Source: Sphaerisporangium krabiense (GTDB taxonomy: Bacteria > Actinomycetota > Actinomycetes > Streptosporangiales > Streptosporangiaceae). Taken from it: a stretch of DNA of 64,000 nt. The DNA lies in contig NZ_JACHBR010000002.1 in NCBI RefSeq assembly GCF_014200435.1, forward strand, positions 1,044,501-1,108,500, in the 5' to 3' direction. Shown piece by piece: positions 49,464-57,871 of this stretch. A program made the translations under genes and the position numbers. Under the pieces are notes generated by a model. It made no database searches. It saw only the letters and a program-made list of their open reading frames with translations, and was not told the origin of the DNA. Position 1 is the stretch's first letter; each line of letters starts with the position of its first letter.

Positions 49464-51617
49464 CTACTCGGGCGCGGCCCGCAGCTTGTCGGCGAGGTGC
49501 GAGGGCAGCGGCTCGTACCTCAGGAACGACCGGTGGAAGCTCCCGGTGCCGTGCGACATGGACCGCAGGTCGATGGCGTACCGGGTGATCTCCAGCTCGG
49601 GCACCTCGGCCTTGACCAGGGTGCGCCCGACGCCCACCGGCTCGGTGCCGAGGACCCGTCCCCTCCGGGAGGACAGGTCGGACATGACCGCGCCGACGTG
49701 GTCGTCCTCGACGAGGATCGACACCTCGTCCACGGGCTCAAGGAGCAGCACGGGCACCTTGGCCGCCGCCTCCTTGAGCGCGAGCTGCCCCGCGATCTGG
49801 AACGCCATGTCCGAGGAGTCGACGGAGTGCGCCTTGCCGTCGTGCAGCGTCACCCGGATGTCCACGACCGGGTACCCGGCGAGCAGGCCGCGCTCCATCT
49901 GGGCGCGCACCCCCTTCTCGACCGAGGGGATGAACTGCCGCGGCACGACGCCGCCGACGATCTTGTCCACGAACTCGAACCCGCCGCCGGACGGCAGGGG
50001 CTCGACCTCGACGTGGCAGATGGCGTACTGCCCGTGCCCGCCGGTCTGCTTGACGTTGCGCCCCATGCCCTTGGTCTTGGCGCCGAGGGTCTCGCGCAGG
50101 GGGACCCGCAGGTCCACGCGCTCGACCTCGACGCCGTGGCGCTTGGACAGGTGGTCGAGCAGGACGTCGGCGTGCGCCTCGCCCATGCACCACAGCACGA
50201 GCTGCCGGGTCTCGGCGTTGTTCTCCAGGCGGAGCGTCGGGTCCTCGGCGACCAGGCGCGCCAGGGCCTGCGACAGCTTGTCCTCGTCGGCCTTGGACCT
50301 GGCGCGCACCGCGACCGGCAGCAGCGGGTCGGGCATGGTCCAGGAGCGCACGAGCAGCGGATCGTCCTTGTCGGACAGGGTGTCGCCGGTCTCGGCACGG
50401 CTCAGCTTGGCCACCGCGCAGATGTCGCCGGCCACGCAGCGGGTCGTCGTGCGCTGCGTCTTGCCGAGGGGCGAGGACAGCGCGCCGATGCGCTCGTCCA
50501 CGTCGTGGTCCTCGTGGCCGCGGTCGGCCATGCCGTGGCCGGAGACGTGCACGACCATGTCGGGGCGCAGCGTGCCGGAGAACACCCGCACGAGGCTGAT
50601 GCGCCCGACGTAGGGGTCGCTGGTGGTCTTGACGACCTCGGCGACCAGCGGCCCCTCGGGGTCGCAGGTCACCGCGCGCGCCGGGCGTCCGTCGATCGTG
50701 GTGACCTCAGGGAGCGGGTGCTCCATGGGGGACGGGAAGCCCTGGGTGATGACCTCCAGCAGCTCCCGCATGCCGACGACCGCTCCGGGCGCGGCGCAGG
50801 TGGCGAGCACCGGGTGGAAGCCCCCGCGCGCGACCGCCTTCTCCAGGTCGTCGATCAGCACCTTGGTGTCGATCTCCTCGCCGGACAGGTAGCGGTCCAT
50901 GAGGGTCTCGTCTTCGCTCTCCTGGATGATGCCCTCGATGAGCGTGCCCCGGTAGGCGTCGATCTGCTCGCGGTAGGCCGCGTCGGGCTCCACCTCGGCG
51001 CAGGCGCCGGAGCCGTAGTCGAAGAACTTCTCCGACAGCAGCCCGATGAGCCCCTTGACCCCGCCGTCGCCCGTCACGGGCAGGTAGAGCGGCGCCACGC
51101 CGTCGCCGAAGACGTCCTGGCAGGTGGCGACGACGTCGTCGAAGTCGGCCCGCTGGTGGTCGATCTTGGTGATGACGACCGCGCGGGGCATGCCGACCGA
51201 GGCGCACTCCTCCCACAGCATGCGGGTGAGGCCGTCGATCCCGTCCGCCGCCGACACCACGAACAGGGCGGCGTCGGCCGCGCGCAGCCCCGCGCGCAGG
51301 TCGCCGACGAAATCGGCGTACCCGGGGGTGTCGAGAAGGTTGATCTTGATGCCGTTGAAGGTCAGCGGCGCGAGCGCGAGGTTGATGGAGCGCTGCTGGC
51401 GCATCTCGACGTCGTCGAAGTCGCTGACCGTGGTGCCGTCCTCCACCCGGCCCGTGCGCTGGATGGTTCCCGTCGCGGCCAGAAGCGCCTCGACGAGGGT
51501 GGTCTTGCCCGATCCGGAATGGCCGACCAGCGCGACGTTGCGCACCGCGTCCGGCCGGTCGGCCGAGGGTGCCCTGCCCGCGGCTCCTGCTGGTCCGCCC
51601 GTGGTCTTCTCCGGCAC
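49464..51617 (-). CDS. EF-G-like GTPase (EF-G2 type)
   Basis: 717 residues. The P loop is GHSGSGKTTLVEAL rather than GHVDAGKTT of canonical EF-G; switch II is DTPGYADFVGDL and the guanine motif VITKIDHQRADFDD. Domain IV contains HGQYAICHVEVEPLPSGGG and the C-terminal domain GTGSFHRSFLRYEPLP. These features define the EF-G2/FusA2 branch of actinobacteria, whose role in translation is unclear since ribosome-dependent GTPase activity can be missing. GTG 51617 follows GGGAGGCGAC. The 298 bases to the divergent pgsA operon hold no gene. Confidence 0.9.
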   Translation of the reverse strand: MPEKTTGGPAGAAGRAPSADRPDAVRNVALVGHSGSGKTTLVEALLAATGTIQRTGRVEDGTTVSDFDDVEMRQQRSINLALAPLTFNGIKINLLDTPGYADFVGDLRAGLRAADAALFVVSAADGIDGLTRMLWEECASVGMPRAVVITKIDHQRADFDDVVATCQDVFGDGVAPLYLPVTGDGGVKGLIGLLSEKFFDYGSGACAEVEPDAAYREQIDAYRGTLIEGIIQESEDETLMDRYLSGEEIDTKVLIDDLEKAVARGGFHPVLATCAAPGAVVGMRELLEVITQGFPSPMEHPLPEVTTIDGRPARAVTCDPEGPLVAEVVKTTSDPYVGRISLVRVFSGTLRPDMVVHVSGHGMADRGHEDHDVDERIGALSSPLGKTQRTTTRCVAGDICAVAKLSRAETGDTLSDKDDPLLVRSWTMPDPLLPVAVRARSKADEDKLSQALARLVAEDPTLRLENNAETRQLVLWCMGEAHADVLLDHLSKRHGVEVERVDLRVPLRETLGAKTKGMGRNVKQTGGHGQYAICHVEVEPLPSGGGFEFVDKIVGGVVPRQFIPSVEKGVRAQMERGLLAGYPVVDIRVTLHDGKAHSVDSSDMAFQIAGQLALKEAAAKVPVLLLEPVDEVSILVEDDHVGAVMSDLSSRRGRVLGTEPVGVGRTLVKAEVPELEITRYAIDLRSMSHGTGSFHRSFLRYEPLPSHLADKLRAAPE

Positions 51618-51915
51618 GTCGCCTCCCGCGTTTCGCCGTGAGATGCGGCCGCGCGCGGCCACATCGTCCGCCGCCGCGCCCGCCGCCCGAGAGAGCGCGG
51701 TGCCCTACACCCTTTACCTCTGTGGCGCGGATCACAAGAGGCGCCGGGCAAATGATGACGCCGGGACGTGTCCCGGCGTTCGCCGGGCGGTCGCTCCCCC
51801 GTCTTCTTCCCTTACCCTTCCGCCGGGGTCCACCCACCCGTTTTCGCGTCCGGCGGGCCGCCTCACCAGGTCTCGTTCGAATCCGGGGTCACATGTGGCC
51901 TACGATCGGACCGCG

Positions 51916-52515
51916 ATGTTGAAGCTCCTGCGCCCCGCCGTCACCCGTGTCCTGACCCCTCTCGGCCAGGCGCTGGCCCGCCGGGGCGTCAGTCCCAATG
52001 TCGTCACGCTCGTCGGCACTCTCGGCGTGGCCGGGGGAGCCCTCGGGTTCTACCCGCGCGGCCAGTTGTTCCTCGGCACGGTGGTCATCACCGTCTTCGT
52101 GCTGGCCGACATGCTCGACGGCGTCCTCGCCCGCATGCTCGGCACCGGCAGCCTCTGGGGGGCGTTCCTGGACTCCACCCTCGACCGCGTCGGCGACGCC
52201 GCGATCTTCTCGGGCCTGATCCTGTGGTTCATGGCGACGGGCCAGCGCGTCCTGGCGGGCGTCGCCCTGTTCTGCCTGGTCGCCGGGGCGGTGGTGTCGT
52301 ACGCCAAGGCGCGGGCCGAGGGGCTCGGGCTGACGTGCGACGTCGGCCTCGCCGAGCGGTCGGAGCGACTGGTCACGGTCCTGGTGGCCGCCGGCCTGTC
52401 GGGGCTCGGCGTGCCGTACATCCTGGCCGTGGGTCTCTGGCTGCTCGCGGCGGCGAGTGCTTTCACCGTGGGGCAGCGTATTCTCCACGTTTACCGTCAG
52501 ACAGTGCCAACATGA
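51916..52515 (+). CDS. CDP-alcohol phosphatidyltransferase, phosphatidylinositol-phosphate synthase type
   Basis: 199 residues with about six membrane helices. The family motif D-x2-D-G-x2-A-R-x8-G-x3-D-x3-D is complete in DMLDGVLARMLGTG followed by GAFLDSTLDRVGD. In actinobacteria the copy beside the PIM acyltransferase and pimA makes phosphatidylinositol phosphate from CDP-diacylglycerol and inositol-1-phosphate (Rv2612c, PgsA1/PIPS). The product feeds the two genes downstream. ATG 51916; the stop TGA at 52513-52515 overlaps an 18-codon frame that leads to the acyltransferase. Confidence 0.92.
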   Translation: MLKLLRPAVTRVLTPLGQALARRGVSPNVVTLVGTLGVAGGALGFYPRGQLFLGTVVITVFVLADMLDGVLARMLGTGSLWGAFLDSTLDRVGDAAIFSGLILWFMATGQRVLAGVALFCLVAGAVVSYAKARAEGLGLTCDVGLAERSERLVTVLVAAGLSGLGVPYILAVGLWLLAAASAFTVGQRILHVYRQTVPT

Positions 52516-52568
52516 ACTTGAAGCGTTCTTCTCGCACGTGTCCGGCGTCTCACGACTTCTGGGGGTGA
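52512..52568 (+). CDS. 18-codon bridging frame between pgsA-type and acyltransferase genes
   Basis: ATG 52512 overlaps the upstream stop by four bases (ATGA), and its own stop TGA at 52566-52568 overlaps the GTG start of the acyltransferase by four bases (GTGA). The 18-residue peptide MNLKRSSRTCPASHDFWG has no known relative. It may serve only to pass ribosomes from one gene to the next. Whether the peptide is made is unknown. Confidence 0.45.
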   Translation: MNLKRSSRTCPASHDFWG

Positions 52569-53479
52569 CCCTCGCATTGGGTGATCGGCTCGTCGTCTGG
52601 GCCTTCCACCTCGGCTGGGTCCTCGTGCCCAGAGTGCCCGAGCGGATGGCCGCGTGGGTGTTCCGCCTCATCGCCGACGTGATGTGGCGGCGCCGGGGCA
52701 AATCGGTGCGCCGCCTGGAGTCCAACCTCGCCCGGGTGACCGGCAAGGACGCCGCGGACCCCTCGATCCGCGACCTCAGCAGGGCGGGCCTGCGCTCCTA
52801 CTTCCGCTACTGGCTGGAGGCGCTGCGCCTCCCGGTGATCGGCAAGGATCGCATCCTGGCCGGCGTGCGCGCCGAGGGCAAGGAGAAGATCTTCTCGACC
52901 GTGGACGGCGGCCGGGGCATCGTGCTGGCCCTGCCCCACATGGGCAACTGGGACCTGGCCGGCGCCTGGCTGATCCACAACGGGTACCCGTTCACGACGG
53001 TCATGGAGCGGCTCAAGCCCGAGTCCCTGTACGAGCGTTTCGTCGCCTTCCGCGAGAGCCTCGGCATGGAGGTGCTCCCGCTCACGGCCAAGGGCGGCGG
53101 CACCGCGCACGCCTTCGGCACGCTGGCCAGGCGCCTGCGCGAGGGACGCGCGATCTGCCTGCCCGCCGAGCGCGACCTCACCGAGAGGGGCGTCGAGGTC
53201 GACTTCTTCGACGGCAGGACGCGCATGGTCGCCGGCCCGGCCATGCTGGCCCTGCAGACCGGCGCGCCGCTGCACCCGGCGACGCTGTGGTTCGACGGCG
53301 ACGGCTGGGGCGTCCGCATCTACGACGAGGTCCCCGTCCCCGCGGAGGGCACCCGCCAGGAGAAGATCACCGCCATGACGCAGGGCATGGCGCGCGCGTT
53401 CGAGGAAGGCATCTCCGAGCACCCCGAGGACTGGCACATGCTGCAGCGAATCTGGCTCGACGACCTAGAGCCCCGGTGA
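52565..53479 (+). CDS. Phosphatidylinositol mannoside acyltransferase
   Basis: 304 residues from GTG 52565, giving MTLALGDRLVVWAFHLGWVL, which aligns with the usual start of this family. It belongs to the LpxL/HtrB acyltransferases: catalytic His and Asp are in LALPHMGNWDLAGAW (H-x4-D), with ERLKPESLYERFVAFRESLG and a hydrophobic N-terminal helix. It transfers an acyl chain (palmitoyl in mycobacteria) to mannose of PIM (Rv2611c). It lies between the PIP synthase and pimA, its expected place; pimA starts 7 bases after its stop. An upstream in-frame GTG at 52538 is an alternative start. Confidence 0.93.
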   Translation: MTLALGDRLVVWAFHLGWVLVPRVPERMAAWVFRLIADVMWRRRGKSVRRLESNLARVTGKDAADPSIRDLSRAGLRSYFRYWLEALRLPVIGKDRILAGVRAEGKEKIFSTVDGGRGIVLALPHMGNWDLAGAWLIHNGYPFTTVMERLKPESLYERFVAFRESLGMEVLPLTAKGGGTAHAFGTLARRLREGRAICLPAERDLTERGVEVDFFDGRTRMVAGPAMLALQTGAPLHPATLWFDGDGWGVRIYDEVPVPAEGTRQEKITAMTQGMARAFEEGISEHPEDWHMLQRIWLDDLEPR

Positions 53480-53486
53480 GCGCGCC

Positions 53487-54701
53487 ATGAGGGTCGGCAT
53501 GGTCTGCCCCTACACCTGGGAGGTCCCCGGCGGCGTCATGGCGCACGTCCGCGACCTGTCCGAGGCGCTCATCGCCGACGGCCACCACGTCTCGGTCATC
53601 GCGCCCGCCGCCGACGACGCGCCCCTGCCGTACTACGTGACCTCGGCCGGGCGCGCGGTCCCCGTGCCCTACAACGGCTCGGTGGCGCGCCTGGCGTTCG
53701 GCTTCCTGTCGGCCGGGCGGGTGCGCAAGTGGCTGCGCGAGGGCCGCTTCGACGTCCTGCACGTGCACGAGCCGGCCGTCCCCTCGGTGGGCCTGCTGGC
53801 CTGCTGGGCGGCCCGCGGCCCGATCGTGGCCACCTTCCACGCCTCCTACCAGCGCTCGCGCGCGGTCTCGGTCACCGCGCCCGTGCTGCACACCGCGCTG
53901 GAGAAGATCACCGGCAGGATCGCCGTCTCCGACGCCGCCCGCAAGACGCTGGTCGAGCACCTCGGGGGCGACGCCGTGCTCATCCCCAACGGCGTGACGG
54001 TCTCCCGGTACGCCGAGGCCGAGCCGCTGCCCGGCTGGGGCCCCGACGGCGGGGTCATCGGCTTCCTCGGCCGCATGGACGAGCCGCGCAAGGGCCTGCC
54101 GATCCTCCTGGAGGCGTTCACGCTGCTCGCCCCGGAGCGCCCCGGGCTGAGGCTGCTCGTGGCCGGGCCGGGCGACGCCGCCGACGCGCTCGGCAGGCTC
54201 CCCGCCGCGCTGCGCGACCGGGTCGGCGTGCTCGGCATGGTCAGCGAGGAGGACAAGACCCGCGCCTACCACTCCGTCGACGTCTTCTGCGCCCCGAACA
54301 CCCACGGCGAGAGCTTCGGCATCGTCCTGGCCGAGGCCATGGCGGCCGGCGCCACCGTCCTGGCCAGCGACATCCCCGCCTTCCGCCGCGTGCTCGGCGA
54401 GGGCCAGGCGGGCGCGCTGTTCACCACCGGCGACGCCGCCTCGCTTGCCCGCGAGGCCGCGGCCCTGCTGGACGACCCCGAGCGCCGCGCCAAGCTGGCG
54501 GACGAGGCGCGGGTGGCCGTCCGCAGGTACGACTGGTCCACGGTCGCGCGCGACGTGGTCCGGGTGTACGAGACGGTGACGGCGACCGCGGGCGGGGGAG
54601 TCGAGGAGGAGCAGCAGGCCCGGGGTGGCCCGCGGCGGCACGCGAAGCACCCGGCGGGGGCCGGCGAGGGCGCGCGCTCGGACCGGCGTGAGGCGCCGTG
54701 A
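53487..54701 (+). CDS. pimA: Phosphatidyl-myo-inositol alpha-mannosyltransferase
   Basis: 404 residues, GT4 family with two Rossmann-like domains. It transfers the first mannose from GDP-mannose to phosphatidylinositol at the inner leaflet. Seen are RVGMVCPYTWEVPGGVMAHV (glycine loop), DVLHVHEPAVPS, GFLGRMDEPRKGL and the EX7E motif NTHGESFGIVLAEAMAAG. The last 30 residues are a charged low-complexity tail. ATG 53487 comes 7 bases after the acyltransferase. Its stop overlaps the next gene (GTGA). Together with the two upstream genes it forms the PIM operon. Confidence 0.95.
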   Translation: MRVGMVCPYTWEVPGGVMAHVRDLSEALIADGHHVSVIAPAADDAPLPYYVTSAGRAVPVPYNGSVARLAFGFLSAGRVRKWLREGRFDVLHVHEPAVPSVGLLACWAARGPIVATFHASYQRSRAVSVTAPVLHTALEKITGRIAVSDAARKTLVEHLGGDAVLIPNGVTVSRYAEAEPLPGWGPDGGVIGFLGRMDEPRKGLPILLEAFTLLAPERPGLRLLVAGPGDAADALGRLPAALRDRVGVLGMVSEEDKTRAYHSVDVFCAPNTHGESFGIVLAEAMAAGATVLASDIPAFRRVLGEGQAGALFTTGDAASLAREAAALLDDPERRAKLADEARVAVRRYDWSTVARDVVRVYETVTATAGGGVEEEQQARGGPRRHAKHPAGAGEGARSDRREAP

Positions 54702-55237
54702 TCAGCCGGTTCCTGATCCTGGGCGTCCTCCTCGTGCTGGTCGCCGTCTACATCTCCTGGCGGGCGGGGCGGCTGGACCGCCTGCACATCCGCCTGGAGA
54801 CCGCGCGCGCCGCCCTGGACGCCGCGCTCGTGCGCCGCGCCGCCGTCTGCATGGAACTGGCCGCCTCGCGCGTGCTGGACCCCGCGACCAGCCTCGTGCT
54901 GGCCGCGGCCACGCACGAGGCCCGCACCGCCGGGCCCGACGAGCGCGAGCACGCCGAGAGCGACCTGTCGCGCACGCTGCGCGCGGTGATGGACCAGGAG
55001 CGGTTCCGCGAGCGGCTGGCCGAGACCCCGGCGGGCGCCGAGCTCATGGCGGAGCTCGACACCGCGGTCACCAAGGTCATCTACTCGCGCCGCTTCTACA
55101 ACAACGCGGTGGGGGTGACCCGGCAGGCGCAGCGCCGCTGGCTGGCGCGCGTGCTCCGCCTGGCCGGGCACACCGAGTATCCGTCGTTCTTCGAGATCGA
55201 CGACGCCGAGCCTGCGGCCTTCGCGCAGCAGTCCTGA
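54698..55237 (+). CDS. LemA-like membrane-anchored protein
   Basis: 179 residues. One N-terminal membrane helix (FLILGVLLVLVAVYISW) precedes a mainly helical, heptad-rich domain: RLDRLHIRLETARAALDAAL, LARTLRAVMDQ-like LSRTLRAVMDQERF and AVTKVIYSRRFYNNAVGVTR. The RRFYNxAV stretch near the end resembles LemA proteins. Function is unknown; genes like it follow pimA in several actinomycetes. GTG 54698 overlaps the pimA stop, so it is translated with the PIM operon. Confidence 0.7.
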   Translation: MISRFLILGVLLVLVAVYISWRAGRLDRLHIRLETARAALDAALVRRAAVCMELAASRVLDPATSLVLAAATHEARTAGPDEREHAESDLSRTLRAVMDQERFRERLAETPAGAELMAELDTAVTKVIYSRRFYNNAVGVTRQAQRRWLARVLRLAGHTEYPSFFEIDDAEPAAFAQQS

Positions 55238-55395
55238 CGGGGACCGGTCCATTTCCGGCCGCTCTTGGGCATCTCTTGACCTTGGTTCCCGACGCATCCC
55301 CATGAATCGGGAAAAGTTCGGCGGAGCAGCGGGAAGCCGTTCCGTCCATCGGTAAGCTCATGGCGTTTTCATGAGAAATCGGGAGGAGCCGAACT

Positions 55396-56412
55396 GTGCG
55401 GGTAAAACGGGTCATCAGTGTCGCGCTGGCGGGTACCGCCGTGCTGACGCCCGCGGCGGCGTGCTCCTCCTCGGGCGGCGGCGCGTCGCCCGCGGGCGAG
55501 GCCACGCAGCCGGTCGCCTCGCCGTCGTCCTCCCCGGCCCCGCCCCCCGAGCACCCCTTCACCGGTCAGCCGGTGGCCGGACGTAAGCCGGTGCTCGCCG
55601 TGAAGATCGAGAACACCGCGGCGGGCAAGCCGCAGCTCGGCCTGCGCAGCGCCGACCTGGTGTTCGTCGAGCAGGTCGAGGGCGGCCTGACCCGCCTGAT
55701 GGCGATCTTCTCCTCCAAGCTGCCCGCCAAGGTCGGGCCGGTCCGCAGCGCCCGCATCTCCGACCTGCACCTGCTGCCGATGTTCGGCAAGCCCGCGCTG
55801 GCCTACTCCGGCGTGCAGTCCAAGATGATCCCGCTGGTCCAGGCGGCATCCCTGTTCGACGTCTCCGACAGCGCGCAGCCGGGCGCGTACTTCCGCCAGC
55901 CCGGGCGGGTCGCCCCCTACAACCTGTTCGCCGACACCAAGAAGCTCCTGGCGGGGGCGCCCAAGGCGACCAAGGCCCGCGACATCGGCTTCACGTTCGG
56001 CGACGCCCCGGACGGCGGCACGCCTAGAAAGAGCTTTACCGTAAAATATCCGGCCGCGCGGTTCACCTTCACCTGGTCGGAGGACGCCAAGCGCTGGCTC
56101 GTCGCCCAGGACGGGAAGCCGGACAAGGCGGCCGAGGGCGGACAGCTCGGCGCCCCCACCATCGTCGTGCAGTACGCCAAGACCACCCGCTCGGAGTTCC
56201 ACGACTTCACCGGCAGCTACACGCCGCTGATCCAGAGCACCGGCACCGGCAGGGCCGTCGTGCTGCGCGACGGCAAGGCGTACAAGGCCAAGTGGTCGCG
56301 CTCCTCCGAGAAGCAGGGCACGACGTTCACCACCGAGTCCGGCGACCCCATGCCGTTCAGCCGCGGCCAAGTGTGGATCGTGCTGGCCGCGCCCAAGCCC
56401 GTCCAGCCCTGA
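55396..56412 (+). CDS. DUF3048 lipoprotein
   Basis: 338 residues. The signal MRVKRVISVALAGTAVLTPA ends in an AAAC lipobox, then a Ser/Pro linker. The DUF3048 domain follows: PVLAVKIENTAAGKPQLGL, LVFVEQVEGGLTRLMAIF, KVGPVRSARISDLHLLP and the C-terminal half with FTWSEDAKRW and GQVWIVLAAP. Family function is unknown (YerB of Bacillus is a member). GTG 55396 follows GGGAGGAGCCGAACT. In the 158-base upstream gap, CTCATG-N7-CATGAG at 55357-55375 is a small dyad that could be an operator, and TTGACC at 55276 a -35. Confidence 0.88.
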   Translation: MRVKRVISVALAGTAVLTPAAACSSSGGGASPAGEATQPVASPSSSPAPPPEHPFTGQPVAGRKPVLAVKIENTAAGKPQLGLRSADLVFVEQVEGGLTRLMAIFSSKLPAKVGPVRSARISDLHLLPMFGKPALAYSGVQSKMIPLVQAASLFDVSDSAQPGAYFRQPGRVAPYNLFADTKKLLAGAPKATKARDIGFTFGDAPDGGTPRKSFTVKYPAARFTFTWSEDAKRWLVAQDGKPDKAAEGGQLGAPTIVVQYAKTTRSEFHDFTGSYTPLIQSTGTGRAVVLRDGKAYKAKWSRSSEKQGTTFTTESGDPMPFSRGQVWIVLAAPKPVQP

Positions 56413-56546
56413 CCGGAGCCGTCCCGTCCGGCCGTACGGCCTGTCCAAAGGTCGCCCGAACTTGTGACGAACCGGCGCGTCGAAGCGGGCGCTGATCAGC
56501 GCCTACCATGGACGGGAACCCATTGTCGCGCTCGTGAGGTAAGACC

Positions 56547-57461
56547 GTGTCCAGCAGCACCCCCGAAGTCCCCGCCCCCGCCGTCACCGGCACCGCCCGT
56601 GTGAAGCGTGGCATGGCCGAGATGCTCAAGGGTGGCGTCATCATGGACGTCGTCACGCCCGAACAGGCCAAGATCGCCGAAGATGCCGGCGCGGTCGCCG
56701 TGATGGCCCTTGAGCGTGTGCCGGCCGACATCCGCGTCGAGGGCGGCGTGTCGCGCATGAGCGACCCCGACATGATCGACGGCATCATCCAGGCCGTGTC
56801 GATCCCCGTGATGGCCAAGGCCCGCATCGGCCACTTCGTCGAGGCCCAGGTTTTGCAGGCCATCGGCGTCGACTACGTCGACGAGTCCGAGGTGCTCACC
56901 CCCGCCGACGAGGCCAACCACATCGACAAGTGGGCCTTCACGGTCCCCTTCGTCTGCGGCGCCACCAACCTCGGCGAGGCCCTGCGCCGCATCGCCGAGG
57001 GCGCGGCGATGATCCGCTCCAAGGGCGAGGCCGGCACCGGCAACGTCGTCGAGGCCACCCGCCACATGCGCCAGATCCGCGGCGACATCAAGCGCCTGGC
57101 CGCCCTCGACGAGGCGGAGCTGTACGCCGCCGCCAAGGAGCTGCGCGCGCCGTACGAGCTGGTCGCCGAGATCGCCAAGACCGGCAAGCTGCCCGTCGTC
57201 CTGTTCACCGCGGGCGGCATCGCCACCCCCGCGGACGCCGCGATGATGATGCAGCTCGGCGCCGAGGGCGTCTTCGTCGGCTCGGGCATCTTCAAGTCCG
57301 GCGACCCCGCCAAGCGCGCCGCCGCGATCGTCAAGGCCACCACCTTCTACGACGACCCCGACGTCCTCGCCAAGGTCTCCCGCGGCCTCGGCGAGGCCAT
57401 GGTCGGCATCAACGTCGCCACCCTCCCCGAGTCGGAGCGCCTGGCCACCCGAGGCTGGTGA
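56547..57461 (+). CDS. pdxS: Pyridoxal 5'-phosphate synthase, lyase subunit
   Basis: 304 residues, highly conserved. It makes PLP from ribose-5-phosphate, glyceraldehyde-3-phosphate and ammonia supplied by PdxT. Seen are [20 protein letters not shown] with the first Asp, Lys in [16 protein letters not shown], the second Lys in [16 protein letters not shown] context, the [16 protein letters not shown] phosphate loop and [23 protein letters not shown] 56547 follows TGAGGTAAGACC. Unlike the usual pdxS-pdxT pair, phoD and a repeat block separate it from pdxT (59502). Confidence 0.97.
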   Translation: MSSSTPEVPAPAVTGTARVKRGMAEMLKGGVIMDVVTPEQAKIAEDAGAVAVMALERVPADIRVEGGVSRMSDPDMIDGIIQAVSIPVMAKARIGHFVEAQVLQAIGVDYVDESEVLTPADEANHIDKWAFTVPFVCGATNLGEALRRIAEGAAMIRSKGEAGTGNVVEATRHMRQIRGDIKRLAALDEAELYAAAKELRAPYELVAEIAKTGKLPVVLFTAGGIATPADAAMMMQLGAEGVFVGSGIFKSGDPAKRAAAIVKATTFYDDPDVLAKVSRGLGEAMVGINVATLPESERLATRGW

Positions 57462-57464
57462 GCC

Positions 57465-57674
57465 GTGTTCACGGCGCCGCCTCCGGCGTCGCGGTGTGAG
57501 GGCGCTGTGTTCATGGCGCCGCCTCCGGCGTCGCGGCGTGAGGGCGCTGTGTTCATGGCGCCGCCTCCGGCGTCGCGGCGTGAGGGCGCTGTGTTCATGG
57601 CGCCGCCTCCGGCGTCGCGGCGTGAGGGCGCTGTGTTCATGGCGCCGCCTCCGGCGTCGCGGCGTGAGGGCGCC
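57465..57674 (+). repeat. 42-bp tandem repeat, 5 copies, after pdxS
   Basis: Five copies with a 42-bp period (starts 57465, 57507, 57549, 57591, 57633). Each contains GGCGCCGCCTCCGGCGTCGC, which folds on itself (GCGCCGCC/GGCGTCGC, one mismatch, 3-nt loop). The first copy has two base changes and the last runs into GCCTTTTAG. Each unit is also open as 14 codons (MAPPPASRREGAVF), a coincidence of period. It starts 4 bases after the pdxS stop. Confidence 0.92.
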
Positions 57675-57680
57675 TTTTAG

Positions 57681-57751
57681 CCGGTGCTCTTCGGTCGTCG
57701 GGCGCAAGGGATCGTTCCTCACCCTTGCGCCCTCCTCTCTCAGAGCACCGG
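57681..57751 (+). terminator. Nested inverted repeat downstream of pdxS
   Basis: Inner arms GGGCGCAAGGG (57700-57710) and CCCTTGCGCCC (57722-57732) pair perfectly over 11 bp. Outer arms CCGGTGCTCT (57681-57690) and AGAGCACCGG (57742-57751) pair perfectly over 10 bp. CCTCCTCTCT follows the inner stem. The most likely role is termination of the pdxS transcript. Confidence 0.75.
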
Positions 57752-57871
57752 CGCGCCTTCACGCGGGGCGTCTTGGGACGACGCGGCAAGGCGGAACACA
57801 ACCGCATATATCCCCTCTGACCTGGGTGTGCCTATACCCGGTGTTTGCTGGCGATAGTTGATGATCGTCAT

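Noticed and set aside
57465-57680. Small gene encoding MAPPPASRREGAVF repeats
   Set aside because: The 42-bp period keeps a frame open by chance; no ribosome-binding site or known family, and the DNA is better explained as a hairpin array.
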